Below are positions 15,688 through 24,860 of a DNA stretch of 45,514 bases, one piece after another (positions within the stretch are counted from its first letter, which is position 1; the number at the start of each line of letters is the position of its first letter). Position numbers and translations under genes: made by a program. Location of the stretch: assembly GCA_020851635.1 (NCBI GenBank), contig JADZCJ010000100.1, positions 1 to 45,514 on the forward strand, written 5' to 3'. Under the pieces are notes generated by a model. That model saw only the letters and a list, made by a program, of their open reading frames with translations. It did no database searches and was not told the origin of the DNA. Source of the stretch: Anaerolineae bacterium (GTDB lineage: Bacteria > Chloroflexota > Anaerolineae > UBA4142 > SHND01).

Positions 15688-17799
15688 ATGGCATACAACA
15701 TTGGTCTGAACATTGTCGAAGTGGATGGCGCTGGCGCGCCCGCGATTGTCGGCGCGGCGACTTCTGTCGGTGGGTTCAACATTTTGACCCAGCGCGGTGT
15801 GCCGAATCGTCCGACGCGCGTAAACAGCATGGCGCAGTTCGTCGAACAGTTTGGCGGATTTTACGCGGGCGGGATCGGCGCGTATATGGTCAAAGGGTTC
15901 TTTGATAATGGCGGAATGGTCGCCTATATCAACCGCATCGTCGGTCCGGCGGATTCGACGACGCCCGCCGCAATTACGCTGACCGACAGCGCACCGGCAA
16001 ACGCGAAAAACGCGCTGACCCTGCGCGCAGGGTTTCGCGGGATAGTTGACCCGGGCTCGTGGGCGAATGACCTGTATGTAAGGGTCGAACCGTCCTCTTC
16101 TGCGAGCTCGCGGCTGCTCGAGACAACGCCCGCATCGGTACAAGGCAAAGTGATTGCCAACACGGTGGACTATACCGCAGGTCCGCCCATCAAACTCAAA
16201 GTGGATGGCGAAGCGACGGAAACGGAAATCACATTTCAGCCGAGCGATTTTGCCGACCCAACCAAGGCGACGACCTCTGAACTGCGCGACGCAATCAACC
16301 GGCGCACAAACAAAGTGGTTGCATCGGTGAGCGATGACAAGCGAATTGTCTTGACTTCGGCGGGGATGGTGGCGAGCTTGAGCAAGACGGGGACGAGTTT
16401 GCAGCTCACGGCGGACAATGCGCCGCTCGGATTTAACAACGCGGCGAACCCGGTGCGCGGGACATTGGCGGCGTTAGCAGGGACCGGCACACGTTTGGCA
16501 AATAACGGGGATTTTGAAGTCGGCGATGCGATCCTGATCAAAGACAGCAGCGTGGCAAACCGCGAAGCGCGCGCCAAAGTGATCCGACTCAATCCGCTCA
16601 CGGGCGAAGTGGAATGGCAGCCCGCGGTGGCAAACATCAATACGTTTGACGGTTTGAACACGACTGTTTCGAATTTGGAGTTCAGATTGACGATTGCCAA
16701 GGGTGGCATGGATGCCGAGAACGTGGTTGAGACATGGGACCATCTTGCAATGGAAGCGGACGTGCCGAATTTTGCGCCAGGCGTGATCAACGATTCCGTG
16801 CGCGGGTCGCGGTATGTGGTTGCCAAAGACGAGCACAGCGCGAGCGGCGTGGGGTTGACCCAGCCGGGCGCACTCGCCTTTACGCGCGTGAATCCGGGCA
16901 ACGACGGACAGGCGACTTTCAAAGAATTTGTCGGCGACGCCGCGCAGCATACGGGATTCTATGCATTCGACGCGTATGACGTGCAGCTGCTTTGTTGTGA
17001 GAGCACGGATTCCGCCATCGTGAACGCCGGTCTTGGTTACTGCGCAGGACGCGGTGACTGTATGTTTCTCGGCGCGGTCCCGGAAGGATTCACCGCGGCG
17101 GGACAAGCGGTTGCATACGGGCAGGCGTTCCAGGGGAAAAAGGTTTATGGCGCGCTATATGCGCCCTTTATCCAGGTCCTGGACCCGATTGGCATGAGCG
17201 CAAATCCGGTGAAATGGGTGCCCCCGACGGGGCATGTGATGGGTGTTTATGCGCGTATTGAAACAAATCGCGGAATTTGGAAAGCGCCCGCAGGTGACGA
17301 GGCGAATATTGTCGGCGCGCTGGATGTGGAATACCGCCTGAGCGACGGCGAGCATACGGATTTGGTCAAAAATGGGAGTGTGAATGGGATCCGAGTCGTC
17401 CCACGTTCGGGGATTATTGTGGACGCTTCACGCACACTGAGCACCGACACGCGCTGGCTGTATGTGAACGTCCGGCTCTTGTTCAACTATGTCAAGAGCA
17501 GCTTGCGGAGTGGCTTGCGTTGGGTGCGCCAGGAACCGAACCGCGATACTTTGTGGAACGCGGTCAAGTTCAACAGCGTAAATCCGTTCTTGTTGGGACT
17601 GTGGCGTCAAGGCGCGTTTGGCACGGGCAGCCCGGAGCAGGTTTTCACGGTGGTCTGCGACGCGAGCAACAATCCGCCGGATGAAGTGGACAAGGGGAAT
17701 TTCAAGATCGAAGTGTATTTCTATCCATCGAAACCCGCCGAGACGATTGTGATCATCGTGGGGCAGCAGCCGAGCGGGGCGAAAGCGGCGGAAGCATAA
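15688..17799 (+). CDS. Contractile tail sheath protein
   Basis: A 703-residue sheath subunit, the contractile outer cylinder. The N-terminal GLNIVEVDGAGAPAIVGAATSVGGF, the early AYINRIVG strand and the C-terminal block (GIWKAPAGDEANIVGALDVEY, WLYVNVRLLFNYVKSSLRSG, FKIEVYFYPSKPAETIVI) are family signatures. It is longer than typical sheaths because of a large insertion around residues 100-340, expected on the outer surface. It includes an IKLKVDGEATETEITFQPSD module like those in some giant phage sheaths. AAGGAG lies 5 nt before the ATG. Only one sheath gene is present, against three in Afp/PVC systems. Confidence 0.93.
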   Translation: MAYNIGLNIVEVDGAGAPAIVGAATSVGGFNILTQRGVPNRPTRVNSMAQFVEQFGGFYAGGIGAYMVKGFFDNGGMVAYINRIVGPADSTTPAAITLTDSAPANAKNALTLRAGFRGIVDPGSWANDLYVRVEPSSSASSRLLETTPASVQGKVIANTVDYTAGPPIKLKVDGEATETEITFQPSDFADPTKATTSELRDAINRRTNKVVASVSDDKRIVLTSAGMVASLSKTGTSLQLTADNAPLGFNNAANPVRGTLAALAGTGTRLANNGDFEVGDAILIKDSSVANREARAKVIRLNPLTGEVEWQPAVANINTFDGLNTTVSNLEFRLTIAKGGMDAENVVETWDHLAMEADVPNFAPGVINDSVRGSRYVVAKDEHSASGVGLTQPGALAFTRVNPGNDGQATFKEFVGDAAQHTGFYAFDAYDVQLLCCESTDSAIVNAGLGYCAGRGDCMFLGAVPEGFTAAGQAVAYGQAFQGKKVYGALYAPFIQVLDPIGMSANPVKWVPPTGHVMGVYARIETNRGIWKAPAGDEANIVGALDVEYRLSDGEHTDLVKNGSVNGIRVVPRSGIIVDASRTLSTDTRWLYVNVRLLFNYVKSSLRSGLRWVRQEPNRDTLWNAVKFNSVNPFLLGLWRQGAFGTGSPEQVFTVVCDASNNPPDEVDKGNFKIEVYFYPSKPAETIVIIVGQQPSGAKAAEA

Positions 17800-17845
17800 G
17801 CGCCGGAGAGTAGAGACCGGAGACTGAAGAGAGGAGGCAAAAAAG

Positions 17846-18316
17846 ATGCCAAAGGTCGGAGAATTCTGGGAAACGTATCGCGCAAACGAGTTTATCCTGC
17901 AAATTGACGGCACCGAGAGTCCGGGCGTGAGCAAGGTGTCGGGGCTGAGCGAGGGCGAGATTGACACAATCGAACAGGCGGACGGCGGAACGAATCATGT
18001 GTTCAAGATCGCGGCGACAAAAATCAAATTCGAACCGCTCACGATAGAGCGCTATGTGGACGGCAGCCCGGAAGACCAGCGGTTCAAGCAGTGGTTTCAT
18101 CAAACTTTCAAGCTGAGCAATCCGAGTGCCGGCGGGTCGGCGGTGCGCAAGAATGGGATGATCATCAAAAGGCACAATGGCGCGACCGTATTGCAGTTTG
18201 CGTTTTATAACGCATGGGTCAAGTCCAGCAAGTTTACCGATCTGGAGGCGGGTTCGACCGCGCCGTTCAAACAGACGATTGTGCTGGAGCATGAGGGGTT
18301 GGAGCGAGTGGAGTGA
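17846..18316 (+). CDS. Tail tube protein (gp19/Hcp-like)
   Basis: This 156-residue inner-tube subunit forms hexameric rings inside the sheath. The sequence is that of the phage T4 gp19-like tail family. It begins with EFWETYRANEFILQIDG, continues with SPGVSKVSGLSEGEIDTIEQ and YVDGSPEDQRFKQWF, and ends with a beta-rich segment (FKQTIVLEHEGLERVE). AGGAGG at 17832-17837 sets the start. It follows the sheath gene directly, as in other contractile systems. Only one tube gene is present. Confidence 0.92.
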   Translation: MPKVGEFWETYRANEFILQIDGTESPGVSKVSGLSEGEIDTIEQADGGTNHVFKIAATKIKFEPLTIERYVDGSPEDQRFKQWFHQTFKLSNPSAGGSAVRKNGMIIKRHNGATVLQFAFYNAWVKSSKFTDLEAGSTAPFKQTIVLEHEGLERVE

Positions 18317-18370
18317 GAGAAAGGACGATGCGCCAGAGAGCGGCGCTGACAAAGGAAGATGGAGGATGAA

Positions 18371-19147
18371 ATGAGTGGAGCAAATGGGAAACGCGAAGTT
18401 GAACTGACGCTGCCGATTGGTTATACGGACCAGGAGGGGCGTCTGCACCGTTCGTTTGTAATGCGCAAGATGACGGGCAAAGAAGAGGCGATTCTGGCAG
18501 ACCGACGGAATCAACGGAACGGCGGTCGTCTGATTACCGAATTGTTGCACAGCTGCATGATACAGATGGGGGATATGCCCAAGAACGGCACGGGACCGAT
18601 CGCGGGCTTGTATTCGGCAGACCGGAACTATCTGTTGATAAAACTCCGCAGTATCACGTTCGGCTCGGAACTGCAGGCGGAATACAGCTGTCCTGCGTGC
18701 GGCGAAGGGATGCGCGTGACCGAAGATTTGGACGAGCTGCCGGTGCGCGAGTTGGCAGACGGCGATTCCGCAGAAGAAATCAAAGTAGAACTCGAAGATG
18801 GGTATGTGGACCGTGATGGTTCTGTTCATACCGCGCTGATCCTGCGCCTGCCAACAGGCGCGGACGAGGAAGCGGTTGCGCCGCAGATGCGACAAAACGC
18901 ATCGCTGGGCAAGAATGCGCTGCTCGCGCGCTGTATCAAGAGTCTCGGCGATCTTCCCAAGCATCGTTTGGAAGCGCTCGGACCCAAGATTCTCTCGGAC
19001 TTGACGATGACCGACCGACGGTTGATTGATCGCGCATTGAATCAGGGCGCGCCGGGAATTGACCTGGTGCGCGAGTATGAATGTCCGAACTGCGGGCATG
19101 TATTCAAGTCTACCCTGGACCTGACGCATTTTTTAGCGCTGGAGTAG
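18371..19147 (+). CDS. Tail-assembly chaperone-like protein with two zinc-ribbon knuckles
   Basis: A 258-residue protein starting at 18371 (SD GGAGG at 18361-18365; an ATG at 18359 is also possible). The fold order matches the T4 gp26-like/tail-assembly proteins found after the tube gene in contractile injection clusters: ELTLPIGYTDQEGRLHRSFVMRKMTGKEEA, then a helical domain. Two Cys pairs, CPACG and CPNCG, flank a long insert and probably bind one zinc. Near its end (19129-19135) it carries a perfect -1 slippery heptamer in frame, followed by a stop 4 codons later. A share of ribosomes should therefore make a 313-residue fusion with the next frame, as phage G/GT chaperones do. Confidence 0.85.
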   Translation: MSGANGKREVELTLPIGYTDQEGRLHRSFVMRKMTGKEEAILADRRNQRNGGRLITELLHSCMIQMGDMPKNGTGPIAGLYSADRNYLLIKLRSITFGSELQAEYSCPACGEGMRVTEDLDELPVRELADGDSAEEIKVELEDGYVDRDGSVHTALILRLPTGADEEAVAPQMRQNASLGKNALLARCIKSLGDLPKHRLEALGPKILSDLTMTDRRLIDRALNQGAPGIDLVREYECPNCGHVFKSTLDLTHFLALE

Positions 19148-19311
19148 ACCAGGAAGAGCTGCGCAAAGAGATTTTCTTTTTGGCGTATCACCTGCACTGG
19201 TCGTGGTCCGAATTGATGGCGTTGGACAGCGATGAACGCCGCGCGTTTGTGACCTTGCTGGTCGAGCAAATCGAACGCGAGAACGCGCAACTGCAAGCGT
19301 CGCGCAGATAG
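19081..19311 (+). CDS. Small HLHW-motif domain, probably expressed by -1 frameshift from the chaperone gene
   Basis: An open frame of 76 residues. Its meaningful part begins at GVDQEELRKEIFFLAYHLHW and is a compact helical domain like the small DUF6760-type proteins of injection clusters (name recalled from memory). The only ATG (19081) lies 67 nt inside the upstream gene with no ribosome site, and the residues before VDQEEL look like non-coding shadow. The frame is exactly -1 relative to the chaperone and meets it at the slippery T TTT TTA. Translation as a 58-residue C-terminal extension, from 19135, is the best reading. Confidence 0.72.
   Translation: MSELRACIQVYPGPDAFFSAGVDQEELRKEIFFLAYHLHWSWSELMALDSDERRAFVTLLVEQIERENAQLQASRR
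19129..19135 (+). other. Programmed -1 ribosomal frameshift site (T TTT TTA)
   Basis: In the chaperone reading frame the codons are CAT TTT TTA, so the heptamer T TTT TTA is in the canonical X XXY YYZ phase and allows both tRNAs to re-pair after a one-base slip. The zero frame stops at 19145-19147; the -1 frame is open to 19311. A small CTGG/CCAG hairpin (19139-19152) follows, and longer pairings may form. The same heptamer drives frameshifting in HIV-1, and -1 slippage in tail-chaperone genes is conserved in long-tailed phages. Confidence 0.75.
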
Positions 19312-19321
19312 CCGAGAAAAA

Positions 19322-21100
19322 ATGCCCCTCGTTCTGTTTTTGCAAGAGACGTTTGGTAAATGGCAGCGTTTTGTGACCAAGTTGGAGGGCTGGAATGAGC
19401 TGGTCATCCTGGAGCAAACGCTGCTGGACCGCGCTCGCGGGGTCTTTATGACCAAATGGTTTGGCGCGGGACTGCCGATGCACGGAAACGCGCTGCGGGT
19501 GTTTATCGCGAATTTTGCGGAACTGGAGGCGCGGTACGAGCTGCTGCGGCTGGGGATGCTCAAGCAGCGGTCGGGGCTGAATCTGACCGAGCCGCTGATG
19601 GGCATGACGGGAATGGTGGTCGGGATGATGGCGGCGCCACTGCCGTCAATTATGCTGTTGGCAATGTGGGACGAGTTGAGCGAAAACGTGGGCGTGACGA
19701 TTGCCGCCGCGCTGAACACACTCTCGTATGGTGTGATTCCACCGATACTGGTGTTGGCGTTGGGTCCGATTGCATTGCTTGGCGTATTGACATGGTATAT
19801 CAAGGACATGCCCATCCTGCACGAGTTTTTGGCGGCAGTCACGGATTTGCTGGTGGCGGCGCGCGTGTTTCTGGAGCAATTGCTGGGTCCGCGCGAGGGC
19901 GTGCGCAATCCCATCGTGAGGTCGCTGTTGACAATTCTGGACAGGGTGGCGGTGCTGCTGCCATTCTTGTTTGTGTTTGTGGCGTTGGTGGTTGTGCATT
20001 TGGGCGCGCGGTTGGGACCGTTGGCAAAGCAGCTCGATCTGATGATTCCGTTGTTCGGTCAGGTGGTTGAGGTTGTGCAGACGGTGTTTCATGATTTGTT
20101 CGAGCGACTGCAGGGGCTGTACACGGGCAAGCATTCACCCTGGGAAATTATTTCACGCGTCATCCGGACACTTCGGGGTCTCTTTAAGGAACTCCGCAAA
20201 GGGTTTGTCGAGCTATTCAAGCCGGTGGGCGGGCTGTTTGAATCGGTGAATGTTGCCAAGCCGGGAGAGAAACCGAAAAAGCAGATGCGGATCATCACCG
20301 CGCTGATGAACGCGCTGGAAAAAGCGTTCGACAAGGTGATGCCTTTTGTCAAAGAATTGACGACCGAGTCGTGGCTCAAGAAAAGGTTCGACGCAATCAA
20401 CAAGACGTTTGACGAACTGCCTGCACTCTGGAAACAGATAACCCCGCCGCCGGACGCGACGCCCGAGAAAAAGGACGAGGAGGAGGGTCTGGGCGCATGG
20501 ATTGCCAAACAGCGACCCAAGCCCGCAACCCTCGCGCCGCCCACATTTCCAAAAATTGCCGCGTTTCCCGACTGGAAAATGGCTGCCGTCTCTGCCGCCG
20601 CAGGGATGTATCTGTCCGGCAAACCGAAACCAGCAGGTCCTTTTACCCCGCCCGCTGACTTGTTTGTTTTGGACGCGGACCAGGAACGCAAACTCAAACG
20701 ACTCAAGCAGCCGACAGACCTCTTTGCCGCCGAGCGTAAAAAGTTGCTTGCCGGGCGCAAACTTGAAGATGTAATTGCGCAAGCACAAGCTGAAGACGAA
20801 CGCCTGCGCGCGCTGTTGTTTGCAGTGATAGACCGACTGCTGCCCGCGAGCGTCGCCGCCGAGGTACCAAAATTGCAAGGTATGTTGTGGGAAATTGACG
20901 AGGCGCTGTACGGAAAACGCGCCAAGTATCCGGTGCGCGATCTGCCGGAGGGCGATTTGCTCAAGCCGGAAGTGATAAAACTGCGCGTGCGAGCGCCGGG
21001 GATGAAGCGGGGACAAGTGAAACGCTGGACGGATGATTTGCGCGAAGCGTTGACCAAACAGCCGTATCGGACGAGCGCGGCGCTGCCGGCGAACGACTAG
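19322..21100 (+). CDS. Tape-measure-like protein 1, hydrophobic
   Basis: A 592-residue, largely helical protein with strong hydrophobic stretches at about 95-180 and 205-235 and long charged helices after 240, ending in a Pro-rich linker and a small basic domain. That pattern, and its place between the chaperone and the baseplate genes, fits a tape-measure protein, which sets tube length and lies in the tube lumen. Around residue 55 it carries GNALRVFIANF, a motif shared with the next two genes. The start follows the stop at 19311 by 10 nt with a weak A/G-rich site. Identification is by position and composition, not by a recognised domain. Confidence 0.65.
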   Translation: MPLVLFLQETFGKWQRFVTKLEGWNELVILEQTLLDRARGVFMTKWFGAGLPMHGNALRVFIANFAELEARYELLRLGMLKQRSGLNLTEPLMGMTGMVVGMMAAPLPSIMLLAMWDELSENVGVTIAAALNTLSYGVIPPILVLALGPIALLGVLTWYIKDMPILHEFLAAVTDLLVAARVFLEQLLGPREGVRNPIVRSLLTILDRVAVLLPFLFVFVALVVVHLGARLGPLAKQLDLMIPLFGQVVEVVQTVFHDLFERLQGLYTGKHSPWEIISRVIRTLRGLFKELRKGFVELFKPVGGLFESVNVAKPGEKPKKQMRIITALMNALEKAFDKVMPFVKELTTESWLKKRFDAINKTFDELPALWKQITPPPDATPEKKDEEEGLGAWIAKQRPKPATLAPPTFPKIAAFPDWKMAAVSAAAGMYLSGKPKPAGPFTPPADLFVLDADQERKLKRLKQPTDLFAAERKKLLAGRKLEDVIAQAQAEDERLRALLFAVIDRLLPASVAAEVPKLQGMLWEIDEALYGKRAKYPVRDLPEGDLLKPEVIKLRVRAPGMKRGQVKRWTDDLREALTKQPYRTSAALPAND

Positions 21101-21123
21101 AGCTGCTACTACGAGATTGATTG

Positions 21124-22977
21124 ATGCCCATTGATTTTGAAACGATCCTTGCGCCGTTTCGGACCGCGTTCATGCTCCAGCGGCGAACAATCAACGAGAT
21201 GTTTGAAAAGGTCGCGAAATGGCTGACCAAGCGGCTGCGCGAGACCCAAGAGCGCGAACGCGCGACGAGCAGCATGCAGCGTTTTTCGTTCACCGGGGCG
21301 GCAATGGAAATCTGGATTGATGAATCACAGCACGGCAAGCTGCTGAGTGCGGAAAGCGCGCCGCCGGAAGAGTTTTGGGCAAAGATGGCGGCGCCCTTTG
21401 TGAATTTTTGGAAAAATTTTACCGGATCGATCAAGGCGATGGTCAAATCGGAATGGGTGCTGCCTGATGTGCTTGCGACGATTGCCAAATTTATCGAGAC
21501 TGTTCTTGCCTCGATTGATCGTTTCAAGGAGCCCACACCTGACTTGTTTGATTTGAAAAAGGGCAAGCAGTTTTGGGACATTATCGGGGAACTTTTTCTA
21601 TTCGCTCGGCTCATCAGCACCGAAGCGACGGTCAAGCAGGTCCAAAGGTTCAGCGCCGGCGGCATTGAAATGCTCGGCGTGGCGCGCAAGCATTTTCCCC
21701 CCAAACCACCGGAAGCTGCTGACGAGGCGACGGGTCCAAGTGACAGCACAAAGACATTGGTCGGTGTCGCGTTGGCGCTGCCGCTGGTCGCACAGATGCT
21801 CAAGCAGACCGCGCGCACGGCGTCTCTGATGATCCGCTTGCAGGTGTTGGACAAGTTGAGCGAGGTTCAAAAGCAGGCGTTTGATTTGCGGCGGGACGTG
21901 CTGGACCTATTTTATGTGGATGCGATGGCGATGGGGCGGAGTCTTTTTGGGTGGGTGATGGAAATGGGCGCGCTGACGATGTGGGGTCTGGAACTGGGGA
22001 TTCGTTTTCTCAGGGCATACGGCGCCGAGATAGAAACCTGGATCACTACTTTGGGAACGCAGTTAAAAACCTTTGCCGATGCGCTGATGAAATTTTTGCG
22101 CGCGATGGGAGACTGGCTAGAGACGTTTCTGTCGGTGGACATTGGCGAACACAAAACGCACGGCATTATGAGTCTCAAGATCGGCGATTTCGACAACCCC
22201 ACCAAACTGAAAAAGGTCATTAACGTTATTAACCTGGTGTTGTCGGATATGGTTCTGACGTGGCTCGCCGGAGGAGAAGACAAATTAAAGCGGACGCGCG
22301 CCGTGCTGCAAGCGCTGAGAAAGCCGACCACCCCAATGACCGAGGTCGCACCGCTTGATACATCAACGCTGCCGGGATTTCCGAACATTTACGATTCGTT
22401 TTTTGGGACCGGCGCCGTCGGTTTGCGCACCGCGTTGACCTCGACGCGAGATAGTCTCAAAACGAACATGGACACAGTTCTCGACACGGGCGCGACGAAA
22501 TTTCTTGAGATTGGCGAAACGTTTGACAAAGCCGGCAGCGCGGCGGCGCGGATGGGTTCGGCAAAGCGGTACGAGGCGGTTGTGACGGACGCGGAGCGGC
22601 TTGCGAAAATGGCGTTCGGCGGGGATGAGATGCGGCAAGCGCTGCAGGGCAAGAACGATGCGCTGACGCGCGCGTTTGAAAATTGGCTGGCTGCCTCGGG
22701 TTTCAAAATGGTGGCACAGGCGCTGCCCATCTATATCGAACGCATGATTGACTTTTGGCAAGCGGAAGCAGCCAAGAAACCCGAGGAGCGTCCAACTTCG
22801 CCGCATATTTTGGCAAAGCGGGCGCAGGTGAATCGTGTCAAGGTGCCGCGAATCGTGCTGAACGTGAATGAGGACCGCGACCTGGATAAGGGACTGGCAG
22901 CCGAGGTGGCGGCGTTGTTTCAGGGCGCGGTGGGGCAAGCATTTCGCACGGCGTTGACGCAGTACGCGGGAGAATAA
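21124..22977 (+). CDS. Tape-measure-like protein 2
   Basis: A 617-residue, mostly helical protein starting at ATG 21124 (a TTG at 21121 directly precedes it). It is less hydrophobic than its neighbours, with one clear apolar stretch at about 270-300 (LFGWVMEMGALTMWGLELGI). At residue 58 it has GAAMEIWIDES, matching the shared motif of the other two, and it ends with RIVLNVNEDRDLDKGLAAEV, a strand-helix unit like the end of protein 1. It is probably a paralogue, and a second tape-measure or tube-lumen protein, or a chaperone for one. No domain recognised. Confidence 0.6.
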   Translation: MPIDFETILAPFRTAFMLQRRTINEMFEKVAKWLTKRLRETQERERATSSMQRFSFTGAAMEIWIDESQHGKLLSAESAPPEEFWAKMAAPFVNFWKNFTGSIKAMVKSEWVLPDVLATIAKFIETVLASIDRFKEPTPDLFDLKKGKQFWDIIGELFLFARLISTEATVKQVQRFSAGGIEMLGVARKHFPPKPPEAADEATGPSDSTKTLVGVALALPLVAQMLKQTARTASLMIRLQVLDKLSEVQKQAFDLRRDVLDLFYVDAMAMGRSLFGWVMEMGALTMWGLELGIRFLRAYGAEIETWITTLGTQLKTFADALMKFLRAMGDWLETFLSVDIGEHKTHGIMSLKIGDFDNPTKLKKVINVINLVLSDMVLTWLAGGEDKLKRTRAVLQALRKPTTPMTEVAPLDTSTLPGFPNIYDSFFGTGAVGLRTALTSTRDSLKTNMDTVLDTGATKFLEIGETFDKAGSAAARMGSAKRYEAVVTDAERLAKMAFGGDEMRQALQGKNDALTRAFENWLAASGFKMVAQALPIYIERMIDFWQAEAAKKPEERPTSPHILAKRAQVNRVKVPRIVLNVNEDRDLDKGLAAEVAALFQGAVGQAFRTALTQYAGE

Positions 22978-23033
22978 AGGAAATTTTCGATTCTTGATTT
23001 CTGAATTGACGAGAGCGACAAGCGATTAACGAC

Positions 23034-24851
23034 ATGGAAGACGAGATTATTTCGCAATTGGGGCTGCTGTTGACGCAGCTGCGAATGACGCGGCGGGCGC
23101 TCGAAGATATCGAGCGGAGCACGGCGCGTTATGGCGGGGTTACGTTTGCGTTGGCGGCGGCAGCGGGTCCGCGGTTTGGCGAACCGCCGTTGTTGAACGG
23201 CGCGCTCAAGGTCTTTATCGTCAATATCAATGACCTGTCGCCTGCACGCAGTCTGGGCGGCTTTATCGAGGGGATTCTGGGCGGGATTGGGAGATTTTTT
23301 GGAGGTCTGGTCGGCGGGGTGGTCGGGGGCACCATTGGTGGAGTTGCGCTGGTTGTGATTTTTGACCGGTTTGAAAAGATTGTGCAAGGGATCAAGGAAA
23401 TTACGAAACACATTGATGACATTATCGGACGATTGAAAATCAAACCAAAAGAAGGCGAAACACCGGCGAGCAAGACGGCAGAGTCGGGATCAAGCATTGG
23501 CGAAACCGTGTCGCCATTGATTCCCATTATAGATGCGTTGACCGCTTTGTTTACGGCTGCATCGAGCGGACCGGATGCGGCGGGCAAGGTGGCGTCGGAA
23601 GCGGCGACGAGCAAGGGCAAAGAATGGGCAGAGATCCTCAAGACCGTCAACACGACGCTGGAGCGAGTCACACAACTGGTGGACGGCTTGACCTTGTCAA
23701 TGCCGATCTTGATCGGCTCGTATGCGCTGTTGATCGCGCGGCTGAACGATCTCAAGCTCGCCGTCGTCGAGATGCTTCAATTTGTATTGCAGATGGCGCT
23801 TGTGCTGCGCGGTGTGATTTTGGTTACGTTGTATGACACGATCGGCGCGGCAGCGCGGTTGGCGGCAAGTATTTTGACGATCTTGAAAGATACCGTCGGC
23901 AAGATCCTGGAATCTGTTTTTGCAATGATTGGAGCGCTGTTGAGCACGGTGGAGGAGTTTGTCAAATTCTTTGGCGGCGGTTTGAAAAAGGTGATGGACA
24001 GTCTGCTCGATTGGCTGGTCAACGGTCTCGGGCGCGTTCTGGCTTATTTGGGCGAGTTGAAAATATTTCGTTTGGTGGTGCATATTGTTCAGGTCCTGCC
24101 AAACCTGCTGCCCGCGCTGATTATGTTGGTTCATGGCAAGAGCATCTCGGAAGATGACCGCAAGATGCTTCAGGAAGCTGCCAAGAAAACAATTCCCGGA
24201 CCACCCGACCCCGCCGCAGTTGCCAAGGCGCTCAAGGACAATGAATTTCCCGACATTGGCAAAAAATTCCTCGAAGACGTCAAACCTTTCAAGGACAGTC
24301 TGGACGCGACGAGCAAAACGCTGACGACCAAAGCGGAGGACGCGTTCAAGGCAGGCGAGACCGGTCTGAAATCAATTGACGCCAAGATGAAAGAGGCGCT
24401 GACCAAGGGTGAACCCGATTTTTCGAAAAAGCTGGAGGGTGACCTGAAAAAAGTTGGCGAAACGTCCACCGCGCTGGCAGGGGTGCTGACGCCTGCGGTG
24501 GATGAGGCACGCAAGGCGAAAGAAGCGGGTGACGAGGATGGGCTGGGGCGAATCGCCAAGGCGTATGAAGGGTGGTTGTCGGGTGGCGGACTGGACCAAC
24601 TGCTGGGTCTGGTGACGGAACGTTTCAAAAAGACCTCGCGCACAGAGCCGGGGACGATGCCCGCCGCAGTGGTTGGAACGGCGACGCCAGAGCCGGTCCG
24701 CGCGACGGTTGAAATCAAGGAATTGATTATTGACTTGAAACCTGCGCCAAGTGTCAAGAAACCCGCGGCCAAGGGCGCGAAACCGATCGGGTTGAATATG
24801 GACGATGTGCCCTGGTATGACGAGTATGCACAGCGGGCTGCTGCCGCTTAG
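23034..24851 (+). CDS. Tape-measure-like protein 3 with glycine-zipper segment
   Basis: A 605-residue protein whose N-terminal part has GALKVFIVNINDL at residue 56 (the motif shared with the two upstream proteins). A glycine-zipper-rich membrane-like stretch follows at about 73-115 (GGIGRFFGGLVGGVVGGTIG), a second hydrophobic region at about 230-380, and then a Lys/Ala/Glu-rich helical tail. Glycine zippers are known from tape measures and from membrane-inserting pore proteins, so it could help breach the target membrane. No SD is visible before the ATG. Its stop overlaps the SD of the tube-adaptor gene. Confidence 0.62.
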   Translation: MEDEIISQLGLLLTQLRMTRRALEDIERSTARYGGVTFALAAAAGPRFGEPPLLNGALKVFIVNINDLSPARSLGGFIEGILGGIGRFFGGLVGGVVGGTIGGVALVVIFDRFEKIVQGIKEITKHIDDIIGRLKIKPKEGETPASKTAESGSSIGETVSPLIPIIDALTALFTAASSGPDAAGKVASEAATSKGKEWAEILKTVNTTLERVTQLVDGLTLSMPILIGSYALLIARLNDLKLAVVEMLQFVLQMALVLRGVILVTLYDTIGAAARLAASILTILKDTVGKILESVFAMIGALLSTVEEFVKFFGGGLKKVMDSLLDWLVNGLGRVLAYLGELKIFRLVVHIVQVLPNLLPALIMLVHGKSISEDDRKMLQEAAKKTIPGPPDPAAVAKALKDNEFPDIGKKFLEDVKPFKDSLDATSKTLTTKAEDAFKAGETGLKSIDAKMKEALTKGEPDFSKKLEGDLKKVGETSTALAGVLTPAVDEARKAKEAGDEDGLGRIAKAYEGWLSGGGLDQLLGLVTERFKKTSRTEPGTMPAAVVGTATPEPVRATVEIKELIIDLKPAPSVKKPAAKGAKPIGLNMDDVPWYDEYAQRAAAA

Positions 24852-24860
24852 GAGGATGGG

